The notes: generated from the letters alone by a model not told the origin. A DNA stretch of 12,301 nt from Methyloprofundus sp. (GCA_030636485.1 DAOVWV010000020.1:1-12301), one strand, 5' to 3'; numbered from the stretch's first letter, positions 1 to 7,006 are shown. Translations and numbers: made by a program.

Positions 1-948
1 GTCGTGCATATTCAATGCACCAATAACCTGTCTATCTTCACCCACAACAATAAGTGCATTAATTTTCTTCTCTTCCATCACTTGCATTGCTTCAGCGGCC
101 AGAATATTCCGCCCAATCACCTGGCAGCTCACAGTCATAACCTGACTGACCGGTGTTATTTTAACATCAATGGCACGTTCCAATAGGCGACGTACGTCTC
201 CATCAGTAAAAATACCTGATAAAGCACCGCTTTTATTAACAACGGCCGTCATCCCCAGTTTTTTGGCCGTCATTTCAACTAAAGCATCCATGATACCGGT
301 CTCTTCTTTCACAACAGGCAATTGCTTTCCTGTATGCATAATATCATCTACCAGTACCAATAATCGCCGCCCTAAGCTACCTCCGGGGTGCGACAAAGCA
401 AAGTCATCACGGGTAAACCCGCGCATTGTCATCAAACTAACCGCTAGCGCATCGCCCAGTACCAAAGCAACAGTCGTACTCGCCGTAGGAGCCAAGCCCA
501 ATGAGCAAGCCTCTTTTTCTACTGCATTACTAAGATGAGCCGAAGAAAACCTGGCTAACGATGATTCTGCCCGTCCCGTCATAGCAATCAACGGTACGGC
601 CAAGCGCTTAATAATGGGTAAGAGGGTCAGAATTTCAGTGGTTTCCCCGGAATTCGACAAGGCCAGAACGACATCCTGTTGGGTAATCATTCCTAAATCA
701 CCGTGACTTGCTTCACCTGGGTGCACAAAAAAAGCAGGTGTCCCTGTACTTGCCAGGGTTGCTGCAATCTTCCCGGCAATATGCCCGGACTTGCCCATGC
801 CCGTCACCACAATCCGCCCTTTACAGGCAGCCATTATATGACAGGCACTAACAAACTGTGCATCAACTTTTGACAGCAAAGCATTGACGGCTTGTGCCTC
901 TAGCGTAATGACATCATGTGCCGTCTTAATTATCTGACTATCATTCAT
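1..948 (-). CDS. kdsD: Arabinose 5-phosphate isomerase KdsD (3' end outside window)
   Basis: Interconverts D-ribulose 5-phosphate and D-arabinose 5-phosphate, the first step of Kdo synthesis for lipopolysaccharide, in the cytoplasm. I translated 316 codons with no stop. An N-terminal SIS sugar-isomerase domain (about residues 35-170) has GMGKSGH at 50-56, NSGETTE at 99-105 and LSHPGG from 185. Two CBS domains follow (about 200-316). K53, E105, E146 and H187 align with the residues proposed as catalytic in E. coli KdsD (K59, E111, E152, H193). The frame is still open at base 1, where it reads NMHD; the E. coli protein has about nine more residues after this point, so only the tail is missing. 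The ATG at 948 is the first possible start, because a stop codon (954-952) lies two codons upstream; the ribosome binding site is weak. It follows yrbG by 12 bp, as in the E. coli yrbG-kdsD-kdsC-lptCAB cluster, so kdsC and the lpt genes probably lie to the left. Confidence 0.96.
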   Translation of the reverse strand, partial: MNDSQIIKTAHDVITLEAQAVNALLSKVDAQFVSACHIMAACKGRIVVTGMGKSGHIAGKIAATLASTGTPAFFVHPGEASHGDLGMITQQDVVLALSNSGETTEILTLLPIIKRLAVPLIAMTGRAESSLARFSSAHLSNAVEKEACSLGLAPTASTTVALVLGDALAVSLMTMRGFTRDDFALSHPGGSLGRRLLVLVDDIMHTGKQLPVVKEETGIMDALVEMTAKKLGMTAVVNKSGALSGIFTDGDVRRLLERAIDVKITPVSQVMTVSCQVIGRNILAAEAMQVMEEKKINALIVVGEDRQVIGALNMHD

Positions 949-960
949 GACTTAAACGAT

Positions 961-1923
961 TTAACTGACACTTTGATAAATGACCCATTGATAGTAGAGA
1001 TAGGCAGATAATAATCCGCTGCCTTCCCAGCGATTGATATTACCCGCTTTGGAAATACCTACACCCAATATAAATAATGCTGCAGTGAAGGCTAATAGTA
1101 CCGGAAAGTCACGGCTGATAACCGTGGCATCGACCGCGCCAGGTGCAATCAAAGCAGGTAAGGAATAGACTGCCAGCAGGTTATAAACATTAGAGCCAAT
1201 GACATTTCCCACTGCCAGGTCATGTTCGCCTTTCAATACACTGCCTATCGAGGCGGCCAACTCAGGCAAGCTGGTTCCCAGTGCAACAATGGTCAAACCT
1301 ATCACCAAGTCACTCACTCCCATCGAATGGGCTATATTAACAGCGGCCCATACTAAAACCTTAGAGCTGATCAATAAGCCGATTAAGCCGATTGCAAAAT
1401 AAATCCAGGCTTTACTATTAGGCATGGTTTCAGGCACTTCGGCCTCCATTTCCTGTGCCAGCACATCATTTTTGCGTTCCGCCATTGCAGTGCGTATCAG
1501 CCAATACAAAAAGCCAGCCAGAGCCAATAGCATCAACACGCCATCAAAAACACTTAAACCATCGAAGGCTAATGCATAACAGGCGACACTGATCAACATT
1601 AAAACAGGCAGCTCACGTTTCAGCAACCCCGAATGGAAAACCAATGGCGATATTAAGGCGGTACACCCGAGTACCAAACCCACATTGGCAATATTAGAAC
1701 CGATCGCATTCCCTATGGCCAAGCCTGGATTTCCCTGCAAGGATGCCAGTGATGAAACCAGTATTTCGGGAGCGGAGGTACCTAGACCAACAATAGTTAG
1801 ACCTATCAATAAAGGGGAAACCCCTAAGTTTCGTGCAATTGCAGAAGTACCATCTACAAACCAGTCAGCAGCAAAGACCAAAACAACCAGGCCGGCTACT
1901 AAAGCAAGAAAATCAATCAACAT
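961..1923 (-). CDS. yrbG: Inner-membrane calcium/sodium:cation antiporter, YrbG-like (CaCA family)
   Basis: A 320-residue, very hydrophobic protein of the Ca2+:cation antiporter superfamily, close to the usual 325 residues of E. coli YrbG. Two inverted alpha-repeats are clear. The first (about 40-86) has GLGTSAPE at 46-53, then GNAIGSN at 71-77. The second (about 208-255) has ALGTSLPE at 214-221, then GNVIGSN at 239-245. E53 and E221 are the central acidic residues that bind the ion in this family. A hydrophilic loop with acidic residues (about 148-171) separates the two five-helix halves. It should exchange a cation across the inner membrane, but the true substrate of bacterial YrbG proteins is poorly defined. 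It begins the minus-strand pair with kdsD. The ATG at 1923 has no good Shine-Dalgarno sequence, and I saw no convincing promoter in the 202 bp upstream. Confidence 0.93.
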   Translation of the reverse strand: MLIDFLALVAGLVVLVFAADWFVDGTSAIARNLGVSPLLIGLTIVGLGTSAPEILVSSLASLQGNPGLAIGNAIGSNIANVGLVLGCTALISPLVFHSGLLKRELPVLMLISVACYALAFDGLSVFDGVLMLLALAGFLYWLIRTAMAERKNDVLAQEMEAEVPETMPNSKAWIYFAIGLIGLLISSKVLVWAAVNIAHSMGVSDLVIGLTIVALGTSLPELAASIGSVLKGEHDLAVGNVIGSNVYNLLAVYSLPALIAPGAVDATVISRDFPVLLAFTAALFILGVGISKAGNINRWEGSGLLSAYLYYQWVIYQSVS

Positions 1924-2063
1924 ATTTTTAGTAGGTTTAAAAATTGCTTATTGTGCCATAAAAAAGCATATCTCGCGCTTATAAAACCGAGAAAGCCAAA
2001 AAGAAATAGACTTCAGTTGCTTACGGGGACGGACAAATAACGCACTGATTTGAATGTCGGCAA

Positions 2064-2103
2064 AGCCGCTAGAAATTCAGCATCCGTGACCGCACGAAGT
2101 ATA
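2064..2103 (-). repeat. Dispersed intergenic repeat, copy A (40 bp, full core)
   Basis: Read on the minus strand, it starts TATACTTCG, continues GCGGTCACGG and ends TTTCTAGCGGCT. The first 24 bases match copy B (8796-8819) at 22 positions. The whole 40 bp matches copy C (12003-12041) at about 31 positions with one gap, including the 9-base start and the 12-base end exactly. It lies 22 bp downstream of the envC stop, in the same orientation as envC. A short CGGC-AAA-GCCG hairpin sits at its end (about 2058-2068). No coding potential was seen. Confidence 0.75.
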
Positions 2104-2125
2104 TTGAGTATGTAACGGTGCGCTG

Positions 2126-3256
2126 CTAACGCTTTTTTTTACACCATTTTTTGGGGTTTACAGGCCTGTCTTTCTGGCGAATTTCAAAATATAACCCTGG
2201 CTTATCTCTACCGCCACTATTCCCAACGGTTGCCAAAATATCGCCTGCCTCAACCCAGTCACCAACATTTTTATAGAGGCTTTGGTTAAATGCATATAGG
2301 CTGATATATTGACTATCATGTTTGATGATCACCAATAAGCCATAGCCTTTAAACCAGTCTGAGAAAATAACCTGACCATGTGCAATAGCCTTGATTTTCT
2401 TTCCTTTATTTGCCTTGATTAAGGTACCATTCCATTTGCCACCTGAGCGTGAACTGCCAAAAGAACGGATAACTTTCCCCTTTACCGGCCAGGGAAGCTT
2501 GCCTTTTAATTGATGAAAAGCCAGGTTGGTATTTGCTATGGGGGCAGAGGACTCCTGTACGGTTTGTTGTAGCTTAGTAATCAGGCGTTTTAATTGTTGC
2601 TCATCTTTTTTGAGTCTGGATAGCTGTGTTGAGCCTTGACGGTATTCCTTTTTGATTTTAGCGAGTATTTTTTTTCGCTCTATGGCTGTTTGATCTAATT
2701 CATTTTGCTGCTGAGTTTTATGATTGATCAAATCTGTCAGCTGTTGCCTTTCCAACTGTTTTTCTGTTTCCAGAGTATTTAATAGCTGTAGGCTGTTGTT
2801 AAGCCGAGAAAGCTTGTCCAGTCTAGCCTTGTTGAAATATTGATAATAAGTCATGATGCGACTGGTTCGACCCGCATCTTGCTGGTTAAATAACAATTTC
2901 AATTGTTCCTGCCGCCCTAATACATAGGCAGATTTTACTTGCCCTGCTAACTGCGTTTTTTGAGCTTGTAACCAGCTATTTTGTTGCTGCACTTCTTGCT
3001 GTATTTCTCTCAGACGTTGCTGTATCTGTTGTTGTTGCTCATTGAGTGTTTGTATGGAACGTGAGAGCTTGCCTTGGCGTAATTCTACGCGCTTTAAGTC
3101 GGCAGTTGCCTGCGCTTGCTGTTTTTTTAATTGTGCCAGAGTATTCGCAACGGACTTAATTTTGTCCTGCACCTGGCGCAGCTCATGACCCTTATTGGTA
3201 GCAGCCATACTTAAAGTATGGCTGCATAATAAGAGCAGTAGCAGGAAAGCTCTCAC
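2126..3256 (-). CDS. envC: Murein hydrolase activator EnvC (LytM-domain, catalytically degenerate)
   Basis: A periplasmic activator of the septal amidases (AmiA/AmiB in E. coli) during daughter-cell separation. The 376 residues show a signal peptide (1 to about 18, a run of leucines ending SMA), long Gln/Lys/Leu-rich coiled coils (about 25-110 and 145-235), and a C-terminal LytM/peptidase M23 domain (about 255-372). The zinc-ligand motifs of active M23 enzymes are absent: the position of the first histidine motif reads KWNGTLIK (274-281), and the HxH position reads LYFEIR (355-360). This is the pattern of EnvC, which activates rather than cuts. The start is a GTG at 3256, 7 bp after the gpmI stop, so the two are probably co-transcribed and translation may be coupled. 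The extreme C-terminus, WCKKKR, is encoded over a run of eight A's. Conserved neighbour order with gpmI supports the assignment. Confidence 0.93.
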   Translation of the reverse strand: MRAFLLLLLLCSHTLSMAATNKGHELRQVQDKIKSVANTLAQLKKQQAQATADLKRVELRQGKLSRSIQTLNEQQQQIQQRLREIQQEVQQQNSWLQAQKTQLAGQVKSAYVLGRQEQLKLLFNQQDAGRTSRIMTYYQYFNKARLDKLSRLNNSLQLLNTLETEKQLERQQLTDLINHKTQQQNELDQTAIERKKILAKIKKEYRQGSTQLSRLKKDEQQLKRLITKLQQTVQESSAPIANTNLAFHQLKGKLPWPVKGKVIRSFGSSRSGGKWNGTLIKANKGKKIKAIAHGQVIFSDWFKGYGLLVIIKHDSQYISLYAFNQSLYKNVGDWVEAGDILATVGNSGGRDKPGLYFEIRQKDRPVNPKKWCKKKR

Positions 3257-3263
3257 TGCGGTT

Positions 3264-4799
3264 TTACGCCTTGATTAATAAAGACTGGCCATCCATTTCC
3301 GCAGGCTGTTCTACACCGAGAATATCCAGCATAGTCGGTGCCAAATCTTTTAGGCTGCCGCCATCCGCTAATGATGCATTGCCCCCTATATAGACTAAAG
3401 GAACGGGGTTTGTGGTATGAGCCGTTTGTGGCCCACCCTTGGTGTCACGCATTTGCTCAATATTGCCATGATCAGCGGTTAACAACATTTGCCCACCCAC
3501 TTTTTCCAGCGCATTGACGATCTCTGCAACTGAGGCATCAATGGTCTCTACGGCTTTGATAGCGGCATCCCATACGCCTGTGTGACCGACCATATCACAG
3601 TTGGCATAATTACAGATAATGACATCATATTTTTGCTCACTAATGGCACTGACTAAATGCTCAGTCACCTGTGAGGCATGCATTTCAGGCTGCATGTCAT
3701 AGGTTTTTACTTTAGGGGAAGGAATCAGAATACGATCCTCGCCAACATTAGGCTCGTCTACGCCACCATTCATAAAGAAAGTAACATGTGCGTATTTTTC
3801 TGTTTCTGCCAGACGTAATTGGGTTAAGCCTTGTTGTGCCAATACTTCACCCAAGCTATTTTTAATCTCCATCGCTGAGTAGGCAGCAGGGTAGTCAAAT
3901 TTTTCGTGGTATTCTGTTAGCGTGACAAAGCAGCCTTGGTGCCCAGGATGCCCGCGCTCAAAATCAGAAAAATCTGTTTCTGTTATTGCCTGGCTGATTT
4001 CGCGTGCACGATCTGCACGAAAGTTCATAAAAACAACGGAATCATTAGCTGCTAGCTGAGTTGCTTTACCCTGCGAGTTGAGTATGACGGTTGGCTCTAC
4101 AAACTCATCTGTTTCATCTCTCTGATAAGCGGACTGTAGTCCTTCTATTGCTGAATTTGCAGTATATTCACCTTTGCCCAGAACAATCAGCTGATGCGCT
4201 TTTTGTACGCGTTCCCAGCGGTTATCCCGATCCATGGCATAAAAGCGACCGACAATTGAAGCAATATGTCCGATACCTAATTGATCAATTTTATCCTGTA
4301 AGCATTGCAGGGATTCTCCGGCACTGCTAGGCGCAACATCACGGCCATCTAAAAAAGCATGGATAGCCACTTTTTTAAGTCCCTTTTGCGCCGCCAGTTC
4401 TAGCATCGCTAAAATGTGTTTTATATGGCTATGTACGCCGCCTTCAGAAAGCAACCCTAGAATATGCAATGTTCCCTCTTTAGAGAGTGCTTCATCTACC
4501 GCTAGGCAGAGGGCAGGATTTTCAAAAAAACTGCCTGATACTATTGCATCGCTTACACGTGAAAAATCCTGTGGAACATATCGGCCTGTGCCTATATGCA
4601 TATGCCCAACTTCAGAATTTCCCATTTGTTTGTCAGGTAAGCCAACAATACGCCCGGAACAGTCCAGTTCTGTCATAGGGAATTTTTGCTGTAATTCATC
4701 CCAGCAAGGGGTGTTTGCCTGGGCAATTGCGTTATAGTCTGTTTCAGACCGCACGCCAAAGCCATCAAGAATTAAAAGTACTAAAGGTTTTGGTGTCAT
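3264..4799 (-). CDS. gpmI: 2,3-bisphosphoglycerate-independent phosphoglycerate mutase
   Basis: Interconverts 3- and 2-phosphoglycerate in glycolysis and gluconeogenesis through a phosphoserine intermediate, using two divalent metal ions (usually Mn2+). The 511 residues match the roughly 510-515 of bacterial enzymes. It belongs to the alkaline phosphatase superfamily: D12 in LILDGFG and S62 in MGNSEVGH (59-66; nucleophilic serine) belong to one metal site together with D443 and H444 in TADHGN; D402 and H406 in CDMVGH and H461 in AHTTNPVP form the other. The substrate-binding insertion (about 77-310) includes HAFLDGRD (147-154) and FRADRARE (260-267). The ATG at 4799 is preceded by AGGA about 11 bases upstream. 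It leads the minus-strand gpmI-envC pair. No alteration of the active site was found. Confidence 0.97.
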   Translation of the reverse strand: MTPKPLVLLILDGFGVRSETDYNAIAQANTPCWDELQQKFPMTELDCSGRIVGLPDKQMGNSEVGHMHIGTGRYVPQDFSRVSDAIVSGSFFENPALCLAVDEALSKEGTLHILGLLSEGGVHSHIKHILAMLELAAQKGLKKVAIHAFLDGRDVAPSSAGESLQCLQDKIDQLGIGHIASIVGRFYAMDRDNRWERVQKAHQLIVLGKGEYTANSAIEGLQSAYQRDETDEFVEPTVILNSQGKATQLAANDSVVFMNFRADRAREISQAITETDFSDFERGHPGHQGCFVTLTEYHEKFDYPAAYSAMEIKNSLGEVLAQQGLTQLRLAETEKYAHVTFFMNGGVDEPNVGEDRILIPSPKVKTYDMQPEMHASQVTEHLVSAISEQKYDVIICNYANCDMVGHTGVWDAAIKAVETIDASVAEIVNALEKVGGQMLLTADHGNIEQMRDTKGGPQTAHTTNPVPLVYIGGNASLADGGSLKDLAPTMLDILGVEQPAEMDGQSLLIKA

Positions 4800-4904
4800 T
4801 ATGATTTATTTCCTGGGTTCTATAGAGTAAGCTTTTGGGGGAGTCGTTTTTAGCCTGGCGATATAATGAAAGACAGTCAGACTAAGCTTTGCCACCCAAT
4901 AATA

Positions 4905-4910
4905 ATTATA
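4905..4910 (-). promoter_or_regulatory. Possible -10 box upstream of gpmI
   Basis: On the minus strand a perfect TATAAT lies in an A+T-rich stretch (about 4896-4920), some 105 bases before the gpmI start. No good -35 box is found 16-18 bases upstream (the sequence there is near GCACTC), so this is only a candidate. The rest of the 277-bp gap (4800-5076) holds two hairpins nearer rhlB and no gene that I can support. Confidence 0.25.
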
Positions 4911-4989
4911 TTTTATAACACTTAGGAGTGCTGTATTGAGCATGGGGCGATAAGGGTGAAGAAATGATAGACTTAAATATCTTTGTAAT

Positions 4990-5007
4990 ACGGGATTTCC
5001 ATCCCGT
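4990..5007. other. Perfect 7-bp stem-loop downstream of rhlB
   Basis: ACGGGAT and ATCCCGT pair perfectly around a TTCC loop. It lies 70-87 bases beyond the rhlB stop. On the minus (rhlB) strand it is followed by ATTACAAAG, not a U-tract, so it is not a classical terminator. It could be an RNA 3'-end stabiliser, part of a Rho-type 3' end or a repeat. A weaker hairpin with a bulge (GGC-CTCT-GCA-AGAG-AGT-GCC, 5014-5033) lies between it and the gene. Confidence 0.5.
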
Positions 5008-5076
5008 CACATAGGCCTCTGCAAGAGAGTGCCTTTATTTCAGTTTTTATTGTGCTGGGTATATATTAAAGAGAAT

Positions 5077-6333
5077 CTATGCCTTGGACATCGTTTTGGC
5101 GTTAGGTTTTCTTTTTGGGTATGGCTTACGTGGTGCTCTGGGTTTTGGGGGGGGCTCAGTAATATCTGCCAATAACGCTTGTGCCACTCTTTCAACAGGT
5201 ACTTTTTGATTGATATAGTCTTCAATATCTGGCATTGAATACGCATACTCTTCACAAATAAAACTGATTGCTTCCCCTTTTGCTCCAAAGCGGGCTGTTC
5301 TGCCTATTCTATGTACATAATCTTCGGCATCCTGAGGTAAGTCAAAATTAAACACATGCGAAACATCCGGTATATGTAATCCTCGTGCTGCAACATCCGT
5401 GGCAATCATAATCGTCACTTTACTTTCCTGGAAATCAGCCAGTAAACGTTGCCGTTTCTCTTGAGGTACATCGCCACTCAATAAAGCCGTTTTATAGCCA
5501 TTAGCCGCTAAATAATCCGCTAATTTTTCTGCACTGCGTTTGGTGTTAACAAAAATAATGCTACGCTCTGGGGTATGTGAGTTGAGTAGGCCAATTAATA
5601 AAGGTATTTTTTGCTCATTGGCAGGACAAAACGCATATTGCTTAATTGAGCCCGAAGTCACTTCTTCGGTTTCAATTTTAACCATGACCGGTTGATGCAT
5701 ATGCTCATAAGCAAGCTCAGAGACTTTAAATGATAAGGTGGCAGAAAACAGCATATTAAGGCGCTTTTCAGGATCTGGCATACGATTAAGTAAATAGCGT
5801 ATGTCTTTAATAAAGCCTAAATCGAACATTCTATCGGCTTCATGCAGTACCATTACTTGAATATTCGCCAGAGAAAAAGCTTTTTGCCGATAAAAATCAA
5901 TAATTCTGCCAGGGGTTGCAATAATAATATCGACATTCCCCTGTACCGCTTTTAACTGCTTCTGGTAATCAGTGCCGCCGTAGGTCAGTGCTAAATTAAA
6001 GTTTAGGTGCTTGCCTAACAATAGTGCATCTTTATGAATCTGAATGGCAAGCTCACGTGTGGGCGCTAAAATGATAGCTCGGGGATACTTTTTCTTTTCA
6101 TTGCTATCGTTTAGCAGGCGTTGAAAAGTTGCCAGTAAGAAACTCGCTGTTTTACCTGTTCCCGTTTGAGCCTGTCCCGCAACGTCCCTGTCTCGCAGCG
6201 CAATAGGCAAAGCACGATCCTGAATAGGCGTGCACTGGTCAAAACCTGCGTCTTTCAAACCGCGCAAAATAGGCATGGAAAGCTCTAGGTTTATGAAATT
6301 TGTGTCCGTTAAATGTGTATTCTTCATCCCCAT
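5077..6333 (-). CDS. rhlB: DEAD-box ATP-dependent RNA helicase RhlB, with motif II reading HEAD
   Basis: RhlB unwinds RNA and in E. coli is the helicase of the RNase E degradosome. The 418 residues (E. coli 421) show the Q motif (F13, TPIQ 35-38), motif I AQTGTGKT (55-62), Ia PTRELA (91-96), Ib TPGR (140-143), III SAT (197-199), IV IIFVNTK (259-265), V ATDVAARGLHIP (311-322) and VI HRIGRTAR (341-348). A basic, proline-rich tail follows (about 393-418), where E. coli RhlB also has a basic tail. Motif II is LHEAD (163-167): codon CAT replaces the GAT expected for the first Asp of DEAD, a residue that helps hold Mg-ATP. All other motifs and the frame are intact, so this is not an evident pseudogene. 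Divergence from trxA with rho beyond is the classical rhlB position. The start is ATG 6333 or ATG 6327; the second gives MKNTHL, matching E. coli MSKTHL, and may be the real one. Neither has a clear ribosome binding site. Confidence 0.93.
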   Translation of the reverse strand: MGMKNTHLTDTNFINLELSMPILRGLKDAGFDQCTPIQDRALPIALRDRDVAGQAQTGTGKTASFLLATFQRLLNDSNEKKKYPRAIILAPTRELAIQIHKDALLLGKHLNFNLALTYGGTDYQKQLKAVQGNVDIIIATPGRIIDFYRQKAFSLANIQVMVLHEADRMFDLGFIKDIRYLLNRMPDPEKRLNMLFSATLSFKVSELAYEHMHQPVMVKIETEEVTSGSIKQYAFCPANEQKIPLLIGLLNSHTPERSIIFVNTKRSAEKLADYLAANGYKTALLSGDVPQEKRQRLLADFQESKVTIMIATDVAARGLHIPDVSHVFNFDLPQDAEDYVHRIGRTARFGAKGEAISFICEEYAYSMPDIEDYINQKVPVERVAQALLADITEPPPKPRAPRKPYPKRKPNAKTMSKA

Positions 6334-6392
6334 AGAATACAGTAATATGCCTGAATTTGCACGGCCTCGTCATATAGGTATTATTTTGATAG

Positions 6393-6408
6393 TGTGAGCT
6401 GGTTCACA
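6393..6408. promoter_or_regulatory. CRP/Vfr-type palindromic operator in the rhlB-trxA divergent region
   Basis: TGTGA-GCTGGT-TCACA is a perfect copy of the CRP consensus half-sites (TGTGA-N6-TCACA), and the three bases after it are A's. It is centred at 6400.5, about 67 bp before the rhlB start and 95 bp before the trxA start, and 15 bp upstream of the first TTGACA box. The spacing would suit control of either gene. That a CRP-family protein binds here is inference from the motif. Confidence 0.6.
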
Positions 6409-6423
6409 AAAAATGACATAAAA

Positions 6424-6465
6424 TTGACAAAATATATTGACAAAATATAGCGATAAAGCGATATT
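6424..6465 (+). promoter_or_regulatory. Putative trxA promoter with tandemly duplicated -35 box
   Basis: A 13-bp unit, TTGACAAAATATA, occurs twice back to back (6424-6436 and 6437-6449), so two perfect -35 hexamers stand 13 bp apart. The first pairs with TATAGC (6446-6451, spacer 16) and the second with GATATT (6460-6465, spacer 17); each -10 matches 4 of 6 consensus bases. Transcription would start about 25-40 bases before the trxA GTG. Start sites have not been shown. Confidence 0.5.
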
Positions 6466-6495
6466 AGCGACTTGTGAAATAATTTGGAGAATAGC

Positions 6496-6822
6496 GTGAG
6501 TGACTCGGTCCTTCATGTAACTGATAGTAATTTTGATGAACTTGTTTTGAAAGCTGGCACCCCCGTGTTAGTTGATTACTGGGCTGAGTGGTGTGGCCCT
6601 TGTAAAATGATTGCCCCGGTCTTGGATGAAATTTCTCAGGAATATGCGGGAAAAATTACTGTTGCAAAATTAAACATTGATGAAAACCCAGCAACACCTT
6701 CGCATTATGGTGTCCGAGGCATACCTACACTGATGCTATTTAAAGACGGTGATATTGAAGCGACTAAGGTTGGCGCATTGACTAAATCCCAACTTGCTCA
6801 GTTTATCGACAGCAATATTTAA
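6496..6822 (+). CDS. trxA: Thioredoxin 1
   Basis: A cytoplasmic dithiol-disulfide reductant that, recharged by thioredoxin reductase and NADPH, supplies electrons to ribonucleotide reductase and other targets. The protein of 108 residues has WCGPC with redox cysteines C33 and C36, the cis-proline P77 in RGIPT, D27 (the buried aspartate of the family) and the C-terminal VGALTKSQL segment, all as in E. coli Trx1. I place the start at GTG 6496. It sits 5 bases after GGAGA (6486-6490) and gives the N-terminus [10 protein letters not shown], which aligns with E. coli MSDKIIHLTD. An in-frame TTG at 6484 overlaps the ribosome binding site and is unlikely. It is divergent from rhlB and followed by rho, the conserved gammaproteobacterial order. 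Confidence 0.98.
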   Translation: MSDSVLHVTDSNFDELVLKAGTPVLVDYWAEWCGPCKMIAPVLDEISQEYAGKITVAKLNIDENPATPSHYGVRGIPTLMLFKDGDIEATKVGALTKSQLAQFIDSNI

Positions 6823-6835
6823 GCTATCTAGTAAA

Positions 6836-6872
6836 AGGAAGTAACAAACTGCTTGTTACTTCCTGGCCTTTT
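6836..6872 (+). terminator. Strong stem-loop after trxA, imperfect intrinsic terminator
   Basis: A perfect 12-bp stem (6836-6847 with 6853-6864; arms AGGAAGTAACAA and TTGTTACTTCCT) closes a 5-base loop, ACTGC, 13 bases after the trxA stop. The T-run is short and displaced (GGCCTTTT). AAAAGG (6833-6838) could instead pair with CCTTTT (6867-6872), extending the stem around a bulge. It probably reduces read-through into rho or protects the trxA mRNA 3' end. Confidence 0.6.
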
Positions 6873-6882
6873 CGTGTATACT
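6853..6882 (+). promoter_or_regulatory. Possible rho promoter overlapping the trxA hairpin
   Basis: TATACT (6877-6882) matches the -10 consensus at 5 of 6 bases. TTGTTA (6853-6858), 18 bases upstream, matches the -35 consensus at 4 of 6. Transcription from here would give rho a leader of roughly 115-120 bases. The -35 lies inside the right arm of the trxA stem-loop. Confidence 0.35.
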
Positions 6883-6889
6883 CTTCATA

Positions 6890-7006
6890 CAGTGTAGGCC
6901 TCTTCTGCACTATCTACATATCAAAAAACCGCATCTTAATACTAAGCTGAGATTACCTTTCAGCACTGATACCCTGATACCCCACACCTCTTAAATTTTC
7001 CTTTGT
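6890..7006 (+). promoter_or_regulatory. C-rich, G-poor rho leader (candidate rut / autoregulatory region)
   Basis: In 6901-7006 I count about 31 C against 9 G, the C-over-G bias typical of Rho loading sites. Pyrimidine-rich patches such as CCCCACACCTC (6980-6990) and an exact tandem repeat of CTGATACC (6966-6973, 6974-6981) lie in it. There is no ATG in the leader and no Shine-Dalgarno sequence before the rho ATG; the bases preceding it are TTTTCCTTTGT. E. coli rho is autogenously attenuated in its leader, so the same is inferred here. Confidence 0.45.

Noticed and set aside
3224..3226. EnvC Cys11 as a lipoprotein cysteine
   Set aside because: The residues before it are leucines (LLLC), not the small residue required at -1 of a lipobox; a normal signal peptidase I site after SMA fits better.
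6349..6361. 13-bp exact match GCCTGAATTTGCA, also at 11987-11999
   Set aside because: A few 13-base matches are expected by chance in a 12.3-kb window on two strands, and the flanks do not extend the similarity.
6484..6495. TTG start for trxA four codons upstream
   Set aside because: It overlaps the GGAGA ribosome binding site of the GTG at 6496, and the longer N-terminus does not match thioredoxins.
6874..6897. GTG-started 7-codon frame as a rho leader peptide (compare E. coli rhoL)
   Set aside because: There is no ribosome binding site, the frame overlaps the candidate -10 box, and a frame this short is expected by chance.
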